Assembly (NCBI GenBank): GCA_033961575.1 | Contig: CM066739.1 | Coordinates: 68,510,559-68,574,558 of the forward strand | Source of the DNA: Aselliscus stoliczkanus | Taxonomy: Eukaryota; Chordata; Mammalia; Chiroptera; Hipposideridae | Direction of reading: 5' to 3' | Length of the DNA: 64,000 nucleotides | Shown here: positions 50,021 through 62,098 of the stretch, piece by piece | Numbering within the stretch: position 1 is the stretch's first letter | How the letters are laid out: each line of letters begins with the position of its first letter | Translations under genes and position numbers: made by a program | Notes under the pieces: generated by a model | Databases searched by the model: none | What the model was told of the DNA's origin: nothing | The model's input: the letters and a program-made list of their open reading frames with translations, nothing else

Positions 50021-52174
50021 GATGAGTATAGAAGTGAACCAGAGGTAGATATCATCAAAACCATCCCTAGTCTGTGCACTTGAACATCTCTGCAACAAAA
50101 TTCTGTTCAAAATAGCAGCTTTTTTATGCACTAACCTATTGCTGTGAAAATAAGAAACGCAAAACTGTATTTTGGAGATTAGGATGACAGGAGAGGTGAT
50201 CGAGTTCAGAAGCATACATAGCACACTGATACAATAGTTAAGGATGTGACGTGGACACTGACATCAAGCAGCTCCGCCATTTACAAGCTATGTACAAGAA
50301 AGAAGGTGGGGAAAGAAGGAATAGTAGCTGGAAATTCCCCAAATTTGATCAACAGCAGCCACCCACAGATGCAGGAAGCTCAGCAGCCCCACAAAGGATA
50401 AAAGCTAAGGGAGACTGGCTTGCCTGGCAGTGACTTTCTTGCCCTTGAAAGTACCTGTGGGCCCCACGTCCCATGTCCAGCCACAGCTCACATCCAGCTT
50501 CCACTTTTTTCCCTTTGTGTTGCATTGCTTAGAAGTGCACCAATTAGAGATTCCTAATTTAACATGAATCATCTTTTGGTCAGGCACCCAAAAAAGGCTG
50601 AGATAATGTAAGTTTGAAAAATGGCCCCTGAGACATGCCTTAGTGGAATATTCCAGTAGAGTGGGGGCGGGGTTTCTGAGAAGGTGGCAGAATGCACTGG
50701 GGGCTTGGGGAGAGCTTACATGGAAACATAAGAGGGGTTTAGAAGAGGACCTTCTTGGACATCAAAGACAAATTTCACCTGTTTCAAATATTGGCCCAGT
50801 TCAAGCCTTACCTGGAGGATCAGAGAAGGAAGTGTTTCCTTTCTCCTTCTCTACCTCTCTGGACCACGTCACCATCTTTTCCTAAGGCCTAGTGTGTTAA
50901 AGGCAAACCTTTCGAGTATTGGGGTTTATTGGTTGTTTTGTTTTTGGTGGTTTTGTTTTTTAACTTTCAAGTGCACTCATTGTTAAAAACACCAGTAACT
51001 TAATTCCTAAGCAGATCTTTGATTTTTCCAAATTCCCAATTCCAACTGGTTGAGAGTCATCAGTGGGACATAAAGGGATTGGCCCTCTGTGCCATCCCAG
51101 CATTTCTTACCAGTGAAGGTTCCTGAATCTATAGGCACCAAGGGTTGGGGGCGAGGAAGAGACAAATAATTAAGGGGAGGTGCTGTGGTGTGAAGAGACA
51201 CCTGCATTGAAGGTGAAGATGTTACTTCTTGAAGTACAAAGCAGATGGCCTTAGAAAGTCAGAGTGATTAAGAAGCTTTTGCCAAATTTTGAACCAAGCT
51301 ACAGATACCATTTTATATTTGTATTATGTATTACCTATGGAATTCTCAGTCATATAAATGTTATTGTAAAGAGTTTCATATTTTCTTAGAAACTTGCAGT
51401 TTATGCAAAGCCTTCACCAGTCAAGCGTATGGAGAAAGGAACTCTTAGCTAGTTACAAAAACTTTGCAATGCCACTTAATTCCAGTCTTCAGCTAACACG
51501 TGGACCAACATTTTACGGCTCAGCCATCTTTGAACTCAAGAATGGCCCAACACTGTTCCATATCAGGGTCCAGACATATAAGAAATTTCTTGGAAGATTC
51601 AGTTCTGTCATAACCTTGGAGCAGTTTACAATTAGTCTAAATGAACTTGCATGTGAAAGAAATGACTTTAAGGGAGTTTGGGACAAGTTTCAGAAGTGAA
51701 AAGTGAGAACTTTAGAACTTTGGAAGCAGAAGAGATACTTGTAGTTAAGAGAGAGTAAAAAAGATTTTTTAAAGATAATGAGACTTGGGATAGAATAGTC
51801 TTTAAATCAACTGAGAGAATAGGAATGAAATTCCAGATAGGGGAATAATATAAATTTCAGCTCAAAAACCTAAATACAATTCAGCCAAGTATTTCACATT
51901 GAGAACACCCACAGATCAAAAGTGGCCTTGGAACAAGCAGCTTCTCACCCATTGTAGTTATATGCAAAAATCCACAGAATGGTATTATTGTTATTTTCCA
52001 TAGAGATCTTTTTTCCTTCTTTGGAGAATCCAGCGGTGGGGGGAAGGACTCCAGAGACAAAATGGACTGAAGCATTCATTAGAGGAAATATTTATTTATG
52101 TATGAACTTAGGTCAGCTCTCTGGATTTTTTTTCTTTTTTTCTTTGTTTTTTGTTGTTTTTTTTTTAAGGCTTT

Positions 52175-52330
52175 ATTCAGCACCTTCTGTGTGCCAGACA
52201 TTTTGAGTAAAAAAACAGGCACACAGAAACCAAGTTTAATGGACTGCATCTGATGAGCCCTGAGAAAGACCAGGCTTGGCACACAGCAGATGTTGAATGA
52301 GTGTTTGTTGAATGAATAAACTAATGGAGG
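52175..52330 (+). repeat. L2 3' end remnant
   Basis: CAGGCTTGGCACACAGCAGA and GTGTTTGTTGAATGAATAAA are the L2 terminal phrases. Confidence 0.65.
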
Positions 52331-52636
52331 CATGAACAGCTGATGAGCTGATGGAGTCCTCTGAAGTAAAGGCTACCTTTTTCTAACGCCATCAACACGT
52401 CCATCCATCTTTGGTTTGTCGTGCCAGAGAGTCCTGCCGCTGCCCTTTCAGAAAAGGGTTTCCCTTCCGCAGTCACTTTCTTTAGAGCAGTCTTCACCCT
52501 TTTTGCTCTAAAACAATCATTCTACCTGTGCTAAATTGGAACCTCACCTGCTCACTCTTGTGCCCTCAAGGTTGGCTGAGATTAGGACCTGTGCCGATGT
52601 CCATAATTGAGTGAAGGTTTGAAAGCGAGATAGAGG

Positions 52637-52838
52637 GGTGACCAGTTAGCTCAGTTGGTTGGAGCATGGTGCTGATAACACCAAATTTGCCGGTTCGATC
52701 CCCACATGAGCCACTGTGAGCCGTGCCCTCCTTAAAAGAATCAGCTATGCCATTGTAGCATGAAAGCAATGTGTAACCAATGACCATGGCTGTTCCCCAA
52801 TAAAATTTAAAAAATAATAAAATAAAATAAAATAAAAG
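52637..52838 (+). mobile_element. tRNA SINE (type D)
   Basis: GGGTGACCAGTTAGCTCAGT, GCCGGTTCGATCCCCACATG, TGCCATTGTAGCATGAAAGC, end GGCTGTTCCCCAATAAAATT plus an (AATAA)n tail. Flanks GAGATAGAGG / GAAATAGAGG. Confidence 0.92.
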
Positions 52839-53164
52839 GGAAATAGAGGGGCATTATTTTGTTGTACCCCTTGTTTCACTTAAATAATAATCAGGCACCT
52901 GGTTAGAGGAATTCTAAAATTATTTTCTATTTTAACTAAAGTAACATAGGCACATAGTAAAAAGAACCCTAAAGGCTTACTGTGGATGACAAATCCCCTC
53001 CTCACTTCCTGTCTCCTCATTTGTTAATACAGTTAAGTCACAATTTTTGGTTAAAGTAATTGTTGATTTTTAGATTATGTTTTTTGTTATTATCCCTTAC
53101 TGGATTTGTGCATTCGGAACAGTATTCCCTGCACAACCAGCAGATGCTTTTCTAAAGCATCAGG

Positions 53165-53395
53165 TAACATTTGTTGAACATTCACTATGGACTAGGCATT
53201 GCTTTCATGTTGTAATTCCTGCGATTCTGCGTGTGAGACTCGGTAACATAAATATTCCCATTTTACAGATGAAGAAACCGAGGCTTCTTCATCTGTAAAA
53301 TGTGCAGAAAGGATAAGTAACTTGTCCAAGGTCATATGTCTAGGCCTTCTACCTCTAGAGCTAAGCTGTTAGCCACTGCAAATGCTCATCTGTTG
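53165..53395 (-). repeat. MIR with inverted duplication
   Basis: Antisense MIR: GAACATTCACTATGGACTAG, CCCATTTTACAGATGAAGAA, TAAGTAACTTGTCCAAGGTC. Inside it lies a perfect 17-bp inverted repeat (53259-53275 with 53286-53302, loop of 10 nt). Confidence 0.85.
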
Positions 53396-54238
53396 AAAAC
53401 TCCTACCAAGTAGGGAAGTAAAGATCCGAGGCAAGAATGTGAAGTTGTACCAGGATTTGGTGACACAAATTTAGTTAGCTTGGGAGACAGAATGTTCAAT
53501 GGGAAAAGCCCAAGGGGAATAAGTTGATGCTGTAAAGCAGAATAGTTTGTTTCTTTTCATTGGTTTGTTTATTTTTATAAATACTTCTTGTATCTCCTTT
53601 CCCAAGCCCTCGTGTTTTCCTGAGCATATAATAATAGTTAGCCTTCATGCAAATTCTAGATGAAGAGGTGTTCCAGAGCATTCCATTAAGGTGCCCAAGC
53701 TGGTGGACTGTTTTGATATGAGGACATTAGCCCAGAAATTTTGAAATTGGAACAGTCCTGGAAAATATGGGATTTATTGTCATATATGTGTCATTGATCA
53801 AAAGAAGGCTAGGTGAGAAGGTATGAAAGTAGGTGCAAATCTCACCGTTTGGAAAACAACTGTCAGATAGCTCCCTTCTTACCTTAGAGAGTAGCGTATA
53901 GAGGGTTCTTCTCCCTTTCTTCCTCCTTCCCCACCTCATATATACACTTTTGAAAACTGTTAACTTTTTTTTTTTTTAATAATTCTGGCATTAGAAACTC
54001 ACTCCTGCACTCATCTCCATCTAATTGACTCCTTTTAAAGTGAATTTTGTTGATTATAAAAGTAGCCTTATAGATCTTTTATCTACAAAGCTTGGGAGAA
54101 TAGGGACAGGGTCAGTACATTGTCCATAATGGAATTGTTGACAGGACCCAGAAAATGGGGACGGCGCCATACTTACCCAAAGGAAGACCAGCCAACAGAT
54201 CCCCTTTCTAGCCCTAAAAACACATAGGTATACATATG

Positions 54239-54320
54239 TCGGGTTGTCAGAAAAGTCATGACGCATTTTTGCAACAAAAAACATAGAAAAAAATACATCA
54301 TGACTTTTCTCACCACCCAA
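54239..54320. mobile_element. Mariner-type hairpin MITE, copy 2
   Basis: TCGGGTTGTCAGAAAAGTCA at the left, TGACTTTTCTCACCACCCAA at the right, same centre (GACGCATTTTTGCAA) as the copy at 30224-30303. TA follows the right end; the left flank is TG, a likely decayed TA. Confidence 0.88.
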
Positions 54321-55614
54321 TATATGATATGCTTTACCTCAAAAATGAGATACAGAGATTTGGTGGGAAACAGTCTGTCTTCGGTGTGCTGGAGCTGCCA
54401 CAAAAACAATCTGACCCTCCTTTGTTGTAATCTGAGGAGTAAAATGCTAAAAATATCACCAAGGCATTGCTTTTACCCCAGATCTATTGTGACTTGCACA
54501 GCTTGCAACTGAGAGGGATGGGGAGGGTCGGAACGGGGTGTCAGCCTACTGTTTCTGACGAGCATTTTAATAAGCCACCTGACAAGATCAACAGGAAAAA
54601 AAGAAAAATTGTGAACAGGTGCGAGGGAGCCAGAGAAAGACAGTCTTGCTTCTCCCTCTTAATCAAGCTGGCGCATTGTTGAGCTGCAGGAACCTTCGGG
54701 CAGGTATCAGTGGCCATGCTAATTGCCTCCACTGTGGGATCTGATTAAGGGGGACTGAAGTCCCACATGGATCTCTCTGCGCCTTAAACAAAAGGAAAAC
54801 TGGATTTCCTTAGTGGCGGTTTCGCTGTCATAACCCGAAATGGTCCATTCATCCGCTTAGAGTCCCGTTGGCAAGTGCCATTCCTGACGGCTGTGTCACC
54901 ATGGAAATGTGTGACACATTTGTGATGTGTTTCCAGACGGACAGACTCATTCCTTTGAGAAATTTGACAGACCATTCTTAAGTATTTGCTTTGTACAAAT
55001 TGTGGCTTGTCTAAGGGCTTTGCTGTCTTTTTTTTTGTTGTTTTACAGGATGACTGCAGTGTGCTTTGTCTGTAATAATTCTAGGTCTGGCTTTGCCTTC
55101 ATGGTTGTTTGTTTTTCTCCTTCGTTTGTATCCAATCATAGTGTGCTCCTCTCACACAGCCTTGGCTAGCCAGTCTTAGTTGTTAATGACACACTAAAAC
55201 CTATTCTCTTTCTAAATTGGGTGATGCTTTGTCTTGATTTAAAAAACAAAGAAAAATGGCTGTATTTGGGATAATGGTGTTTTGAAAATCATGAAGCAAG
55301 CAGCTTTTTCATTTCATTGAAGAAAAATATTAGGAAAATATCAATAGCTTGTCCACTTTATTCAATTCCATTGTTTTCCCTGGAATAAAAAGAGACCGGA
55401 GACTGAAGATCGCTGGCTGCTTAGTGAGTAGCTACAGTGGGCTCTGGCTTGGCGGATGGGAGAAAACAGGGGGCAAGGCAAGAGTGGGCTATCTTTCAGA
55501 AGGTTGTTTCCAAAGGTTCTGCTTAGGTCCTCAAATGTTATGCTTCCCCATTCTATCATGCAAGTGTTTGGGTTCCATACACAAAAAAATAGGATCCACT
55601 GGAATAATGTTAGA

Positions 55615-55615
<1 letters not shown>

Positions 55616-55666
<51 letters not shown>

Positions 55667-55667
55667 T
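55616..55667. repeat. (TG)n microsatellite
   Basis: About 24 uninterrupted TG units ending GGTGTGCGCACG. Confidence 0.98.
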
Positions 55668-56870
55668 GTGCGCACGTTTAATTTATGTTTAAATACTTAA
55701 GACACTCACCATAAGTAATTAAGATCATAATTAGATAATCACATGTTAGTAATTATCACAATGAACCTGGTTTATAAATATTAATGTCTCCAACTGAAGT
55801 TAAAGAGACCCATCATTAACTTATTTTTTTCTTTATTTTTATCTATGTGTAATTGTATTGGAGGCATAATTTGTCAGTGTCTTTTTTATTTATTAGCAAG
55901 TGCTTTTTCAACTAATAAGTAAATAATCCTTAATTAAATGTGCCAATTTTATTAATTCACTTTCACTTTTTTTCTCTTCTAAATACCAAATTGGAATGCG
56001 AAATTCTTGTGTGTTGTAATTGTGGATCAGAATCCATTGATTAACATGTTAGTACATTTAGGAACTGAAGGACTCATTACTATAACCTTAAACAGGTCCT
56101 TCCCATTTTTTTTTAGAAAGAAGCTGAAACAATAACTACCTGGAATTGCCAGGTAGAAAAAACAATTGGCTTAGCCATAAACATGGAGGCTTTATTCAGA
56201 TATATGCAAATGTATTACTTTCATAAGGATGATAATTTTGAGAAACATTTGAACGGCATAATTACTTGGAGAAATGTTACTATAACAAATGTCTTTGGAG
56301 GGGTAGTGTGTTAAGGGATAGTATGAGAAATCCTAAAACTATATAAAATATGGTATTATAAATAATGAGGCAAAAATTATATAAGAATATGGTCATTGTA
56401 TCAGATTAATCATAGTCAATAAAAAAATAGATTGCAATTTCCTGAACTGAAATACAAACTCTTTTAGACATCTTCCAGATAGCCTATCATAGACATTATT
56501 CCATGCCATTTGTTAGTTGATGAAATGTTCTAATTCCATAATTCCTGTGATTTTTCCAATAAATAGGACTAAAGATGACTCAAGAGTCACACCTGTTTTT
56601 GACCTTAGTATGCCCAAGTCATATTCTGTTGACAGGACCCTGATGAAAATGTCACCATTGTCATCACCAAGCCTCTGTCCTGGGAAAGAGTTCTAGCTGC
56701 AAGTTTTCCTGAGTTTGTCCCATGATGTATAGCAATGTTGGAATTTATTGTACTGTCTCTCTGGCTGTTGTGAAGTCTGGGTCCAGTCCATGGCCCATTA
56801 TGCTCTCCAGCCTTGAGTGATAGACCTACATATTATGGCTCTTCGTGCTTGTGACTTCACAGAGACATTA

Positions 56871-56872
<2 letters not shown>

Positions 56873-56909
<37 letters not shown>
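56873..56909. repeat. (GT)n microsatellite
   Basis: About 18 GT units. Confidence 0.98.
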
Positions 56910-56910
<1 letters not shown>

Positions 56911-57460
56911 CATATAAAATAATTGCAGACTACTCCACTTTTAATATGGGATCACAAATAGGAAAAATTCTTTTTTCCAATTGTTTGTATCTATTTGTTA
57001 ATCAATTAAACTCACGTCTTAAACAATGCTTTGTATTTCCAAAGAGAGAAATTAAGGTGTGAATGTGCGGCTGAAAATTGCTGCCGCAGGTATTTGGAAC
57101 TAATATTCTCACAAGGCAAAAATTAGTTCATAAGATGAAAAATCTCCCTTAGACCATAATATGATGGATGTGGCCTAGTGTGTGTATTCCAAATAGTCTT
57201 TGGAGACGGAATACCCCCCGTTTCCTCTGCCAGTCTCTGTGAAAGGACCAGCCGGTGCCACTTTCATCAGCTGCCTTGGGGGTGCTGAGCTTTCCCTGGT
57301 AGACAGAGGAGAACGCCTCATAAACAGAAGCTGGCTCAGCTTCTTCCAGATGGTTTCAAATGAACCACACATCAAGGCCACAGGAAAATGGGTCTAGCCA
57401 AGTATGCTATTGGGCTTTTCTCACTGACACTTTTGTACCATTGTGAAAAATTTATAAAAT

Positions 57461-57501
57461 GTTTTTTTGGTTTTTTTTTTTTGTTTTTTTTTGGTATTCA
57501 G
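57461..57501 (+). promoter_or_regulatory. C1orf21: T/G tract and acceptor of C1orf21 coding exon 2
   Basis: Runs of T (7, 12 and 9 nt) separated by G form an unusually long polypyrimidine tract ending in GGTATTCAG. The best branch-point match I see, CTGAC at 57424-57428, lies 70-odd nt upstream of the AG, farther than usual. Splicing across long U-rich tracts is often influenced by U-binding proteins, but that is inference here. Confidence 0.6.
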
Positions 57502-57596
57502 ATGAGTATAGGATCAAACCGGTGGAAGAGGTCAAATACATGAAAAACGGGGCAGAAGAGGAGCAGAAAATAGCAGCCAGGAACCAAGAAAACTTG
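57502..57596 (+). CDS. C1orf21: C1orf21 coding exon, residues 32-63 (partial CDS)
   Basis: Joined to the upstream exon, the split codon G|AT gives Asp32. The frame continues EYRIKPVEEVKYMKNGAEEE and on through a charged stretch to Leu63, ending in phase 0 at the donor TTG|GTAAGA. This matches the known C1orf21 sequence. The segment is rich in Glu, Lys and Gln and looks hydrophilic and probably helical or disordered; no catalytic motif is apparent. The acceptor AG at 57500-57501 follows a 34-nt T-rich tract interrupted by G. The exon is 95 nt, and 94+95 gives exactly 63 codons. The C-terminal half of the protein is not in the window. Confidence 0.96.
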
Positions 57597-58734
57597 GTAA
57601 GAACGAAATCTCTCATATAACAATGCATTTTGGTGACACCATTGTCATAAAATCTGCACTGCTCGTTTAAAGGGCAACTGCCACACTGGCGCAAGATTTC
57701 TTGAAAATGCCATTACTATTTATAGCTTGCCTGGAAGCTGCTCCATTGCTCCTGTATCCTGTTTGTTTCTGAATTAGCCCTGCTTTAATCTTGATAGAGA
57801 ATGCTTCGTGTGTTAAAATGGTTAAAGTTAAAGGAAAAAGCAGGAAATAGGACTGAGATTTATGGGGAGAGGACCATTCATTTCTTTTTTTCTTTACCTC
57901 CTTGAACTCATATCCAGGTAGGGTGAATGGCTAAGTTTCATTAGTCTGGACCTGCAGTGTGTTAGGGAGGTTGCCTTTCAAAGGAAAATAATGTACTTTT
58001 AAGATAGGTTTCTATCAAAGTAGTATTTCTTATTCACAGTGTTACATGTGACAATTGTAGCAATCTGAAGCAGGAAGTTAGGGATCCTCTTTCTTGAATA
58101 TGAGTCAATACACATGTCCCGCCTTATTATTCCATCTCTATAAAAACAGTTAATTGCCTGTTATTAGCTCATTTCTCAAAAGAGATTACAAATTGTTAAG
58201 AACACGTGTTTCTTTAGTTGTGCTGGAGCAAAATTGTTTCTCTATTTTATTTTGGGGTTAATTATTTGCTTTTTTTTCATGGATGAGTGACTGTATTCTT
58301 AAGCTTGCGATATAAAATATTTTCACTTGACTCAAACTGCTTTTTCTGTTATGTGCTTTGTTTTTGTTTTTATGATTTCTGCTACAACAGAGGGAGTTGG
58401 CAGAATATTAACCAGTGCTCATGAGTATTTAAGGCTATTTTCCATGAAACACTAGTGAACATAACAAGCTAATTCTTTTTCCTCTATTCTTTTCTAAACA
58501 TACGATCTACAACTCAAAATACTAAAGTATCAACAACTGAATATTTTAGATAATTTTAAAGGAGTGAAAATACTTTATATTAAAATTTTGCTTCAAAAAT
58601 GGGATTTAGTTTTAAGGTATCACTTAAGTCACAGAGATTCATCATACCTATGGTATATTTTAACATTAACACCTAAATGAAGAAAGAGGTATCTAAATAG
58701 TAGAAGTTAAATCAGCCTTTTTACCTGATTTTTT

Positions 58735-58932
58735 TTATTTTTTATAAATGATCTTTATATAAGATGAATTGTTTAACAGCCATGGTCATTGGTTACACAT
58801 TGCTTTCATGCTACAATGGCATAGTTGACTCATTTAGGGAGGGCGTAGCTCATAGTAGCCTATGAGGGATCGAACCAGCGACCTTGTTGCTATCAGCACC
58901 ACGCTCTAACCAACTGAGCTAACCAGTCACCC
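58735..58932 (-). mobile_element. tRNA SINE (type D)
   Basis: Minus strand starts GGGTGACTGGTTAGCTCAGT, with B box GGTTCGATCCCTCA and ATGCCATTGTAGCATGAAAG. Its end (AACAGCCATGGTCATTGG in reverse) is diverged, and the target duplication is not clear. Confidence 0.85.
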
Positions 58933-59076
58933 TTTTCTTTCTCTTTTTTTTTTTTTTTTTTTACTTTCAATTGATAAATAGAAGAGCTGAGTAGTTAAAG
59001 CATCAGTATAGTCACTTTCCTACTTTATTTTACTGAATATCAGAGGTTTTCAGCTTGAGTTATGAATCTCATCTTT

Positions 59077-59226
59077 TCTTTCTTTTTTTTTTTAGCTGAG
59101 CCATCCTGCCACCTGTTGGCAGCTCAGCGGCAGCTCAGCTTGGGCTGGGCATCGAACTGCTGTTGCTCAGAGCTCAGCTCACACTCTTGAGCAAGCTCTT
59201 AACCAACTGAGCCACTCAGCCGGCCC
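59077..59226 (-). mobile_element. tRNA SINE (type B, one-unit form)
   Basis: Reverse of GGGCCGGCTGAGTGGCTCAG through GGTGGCAGGATGGCTCAGCT plus A-rich tail. Perfect 15-bp duplication ATGAATCTCATCTTT (59062-59076, 59227-59241). Confidence 0.92.
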
Positions 59227-59940
59227 ATGAATCTCATCTTTAATAATAGTATTTCCATTTGGGCCGAAAGACATTGGTGACCAGTCCGGCAATGGCCATT
59301 TCTTGGCTCTAAGTACTGGTATCCCTCTCTGCTTTGCATGTTTGTATTTCTGATACCTAAGAAAAGAAATAACTTTACAGCTTATGAGTTTTTCCTCAGT
59401 GTGCTCTCATCACATTTAGGGCCAATTCAATGTTTTTTCTTCTCTCTTAGTTTTGTAATCCATCACCTCCTTGGTGCTAATATGTTCTTTTTCAGCATAG
59501 TGGCCACAGTCAGTGCTAGTGCTTTTCTCTGCAGACTGGAGATTCAAAAAGAGAGAAACTGCTGGTCTTATTTACTTGTTGATTATCTATGATAACCCTA
59601 GGCCCCTTTATTCTGCCAGCCAATTAGAGTCTAGGCCTCCTCCAGGAGTTTTCGGCATAAAGACTTGCATGGAGAATGGAGAGCAAATGGTTATCTTTGA
59701 TTTTGAGATTTCTAGCCTGCTTTCCAAAATGAAATGATTTTCAGTTATCTGGGAGTATGTCATCCTTGTCACCTGCTCCATCCTTTGGGATACATAATCA
59801 GGTATTGACCATTGATGTTGCTTGAGAAAACTAGTGGCCTCCTAAATTTGAAGATTACGTTGGAATGATGAAATAGATTTAACAAGTCTTGATTTTTACT
59901 TCCATAAGGTAATCTAAGGATCAAGAAGTTTTTTATGTTT

Positions 59941-60136
59941 CTTTTTCTTTTCTTTTCTTTTTTTTAAGGATTTTATTGGGGAACAGTGTGTTTTTCCAGG
60001 ACCCATCAGCTCCAAATCAAGTAGTTGTTTCAATCTAGTTGTGGAGGGTGAAGCTCCATGTGCCATGTGGGGATTGAACTGGCAACCTTGGTGTTATGAG
60101 CACTATGCTGTAACCACCTGAGCTAACCAGCTGCCC
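59941..60136 (-). mobile_element. VES-like tRNA SINE (type A)
   Basis: Minus strand GGGCAGCTGGTTAGCTCAGG to GTTCCCCAATAAAATCC with an A/G-rich tail. Perfect 19-bp duplication CAAGAAGTTTTTTATGTTT (59922-59940, 60137-60155). Confidence 0.94.
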
Positions 60137-60269
60137 CAAGAAGTTTTTTATGTTTTAAAGAATGGCTTTATTTAATGTAGATCAAAGTCTTATTAAAACT
60201 TTTGGGGTTTTTTTGACTGAAACTGTTGCAGTTAAGGGGCTCAGCAAACATCACCAAAGTAGGATGACA

Positions 60270-60510
60270 TGATGGTGACGGTGGTGGGCTCTGGAGGTAG
60301 AAGCTGCCTGGGTTCAAATCTCAGCTTTGCCACTTGATCACTGTGGGATCAAGTTACTCCTGTAAACCTCCCACCCATCAGTTGTGGGAAAAGACAGTGT
60401 GTCTTGCTGGCACTGTTGTGAGGATTACATGACAGGATGGTTGTTAAGACTGAGTGCCGTGCCTGGTACGTGATAAGCACCTAGTACGAGTTAGCCATTA
60501 TCATATGAAA
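60270..60510 (+). repeat. MIR remnant
   Basis: GAAGCTGCCTGGGTTCAAAT, CTCAGCTTTGCCACTTG, TTGTGAGGATTACATGACAG and GTGCCGTGCCTGGTACGTGA follow MIR sense order. Confidence 0.85.
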
Positions 60511-60659
60511 CAAAAGGAAAGAATAAAGGATGTTAGAGTTAGAGTTTCTTTCTTTGTTCCTTTATATTGATTGGTGAGAGATTTCTAAACGAATACTTTC
60601 GGTTAACGCCGGTGTTACATGCATTTTAGAAAATCTGGCTCTCGGACTATGAAATTATT

Positions 60660-61560
60660 TAATCAAGTATGTTTGGAGCACTTGTTATGTCCAAGGCCCT
60701 TCCATGTATCGAGAGTCACAGGATATTTAAAGTCACTGTCCTCAAGGAGCTTACAGTAAAGTTGAGAAGTTGAGAGGACAGTTCAGGTCAACAAATATTT
60801 TATTGATTGCCCCGGCATACAAGGCTGTGTGCTAGTGTGCTAGACTCTGCAGAAGAACACTAACATAAGGAAACCACTGACCTTGACCTCCAGGCACTTG
60901 AATTGCAGTGCACAAGGTAAGCACCAAATGACTATAAATAATACAGGGTCAGATTGATTCCAACAAGAAGGCAATACCAACTGCTGCTGATATCAGAGGA
61001 GGCAGAGATCTTAACTGTTGGTGTATAGGACTCACTTCATGAAAGAGCTTGTATTTACAGTGGGCTTTGAAGGACAGAATGAAGAAGAGTGCCCCAGGCA
61101 GAAGAAACAGAGATGAAAAACACCAGACAGATTTAAAAAAGAAGCATATAGTCCTGTTTGATTGGGGAGTGGGAGGGAAGAGGAGAAGCTGTCAGTAGAA
61201 TAGTAGTGGGAAATTAGACTCAAAACATCGATGGGGTAATATAGAGTCTCAGTGTCCAGCTGAGAGGTCTGAAATTCTGTGGATTAAAGGGAGCCCCTCT
61301 GGAGGTTTTCAGTGAGAGCTGGGCAGGATGAGATTTTGATTCGGGAAAGTTTATATGGATGCTGCAGGTGTCATGTGGATCAGTGTGGAGATCCCATATT
61401 TTTTGCAAGTGACAGTGAGCCTGAACCAAGGTGGCGGCAGGGATACTAGGAAATATTCGGGTTGGGTTGCAATAGAAGCAACAAGATTTGACAGCTCATT
61501 ATGGATATTAACGGAAGACAGAGGATCAGGAGATAATGGCAATACTAAGATTGTGACCCC
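60660..61560 (+). repeat. Ancient interspersed repeat, family unresolved
   Basis: AGTATGTTTGGAGCACTTGT, CACTGTCCTCAAGGAGCTTA, GTGGGCTTTGAAGGACAGAA and TGCCCCAGGCAGAAGAAACA are phrases of the same old repeat as 39480-40110; an internal restart near 60785 suggests two copies. Confidence 0.45.
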
Positions 61561-62067
61561 CTGGAAAGGTAACTGGTGGTGATGAGAATAAATAATAACC
61601 TCAATGAAATGGTAAGATCACTAGGAAGGTTGTGTTTCATGAAAACTCCAGGTGTTCCTTCCTTCATTCCTTCAGTATTCATTCTTGCCCACCCTTAAAA
61701 ATCTCACCATGGAGTCCACACGGGGGAGAGTTAAGCCATTGACTACCTGACAATGTAATAGGTGTAGTAACAGCATCTGTACTGCCAGGGTCTTAGGCTC
61801 TATGCTCTGGAGGACAGAGAGGTGTATCAGACATAAACCTCACCCTAGCGAGCTCTCTGTCTGATCGCAGATAGAAGGCACATGACCTAAGCGACCACAG
61901 TTCAAGGCACATTGTAAAGGGAGAGGTTGGTTTTGAGCAAGCAAACCTTGAGCAACTTGCGGAACACCTATGTGGAGAAGTCTAGTAAAGGGCACAGATG
62001 AGGGTGTGGCGCTCAGGAGCACTCCTGGAGTATATTAGGTGCTCGGTATATTTTTGTTCACTCGAAT

Positions 62068-62098
62068 GCATGAATGAATGAATGAATGAATGAATGAG
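62068..62098. repeat. (AATG)n microsatellite
   Basis: About seven GAAT units at the tail of an L2-like stretch (TTAGGTGCTCGGTATATTTT). Confidence 0.9.

Larger units (their letters stand above)
23229..57501 (+). other. C1orf21: C1orf21 intron between the two coding exons
   Basis: This GT-AG intron of about 34.3 kb starts GTGAGT and ends TATTCAG. It holds most of the bat SINEs in the window plus LINE-1, L2, MIR and mariner remnants. Stretches such as 23930-25630, 26360-27470, 28370-29010, 33060-34216, 40110-42085, 42980-44030, 46090-47535, 50230-52170 and 55670-56870 show no recognisable gene or repeat beyond short open frames. Some may contain conserved regulatory DNA, which cannot be judged from one sequence. 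Confidence 0.85.

Noticed and set aside
51394..51699. 101-codon plus-strand frame (LTRGPTFYGSAIFELKNG...)
   Set aside because: Looks fairly protein-like but I recognise no family and see no splice sites or poly-A; not enough to call a gene or pseudogene.
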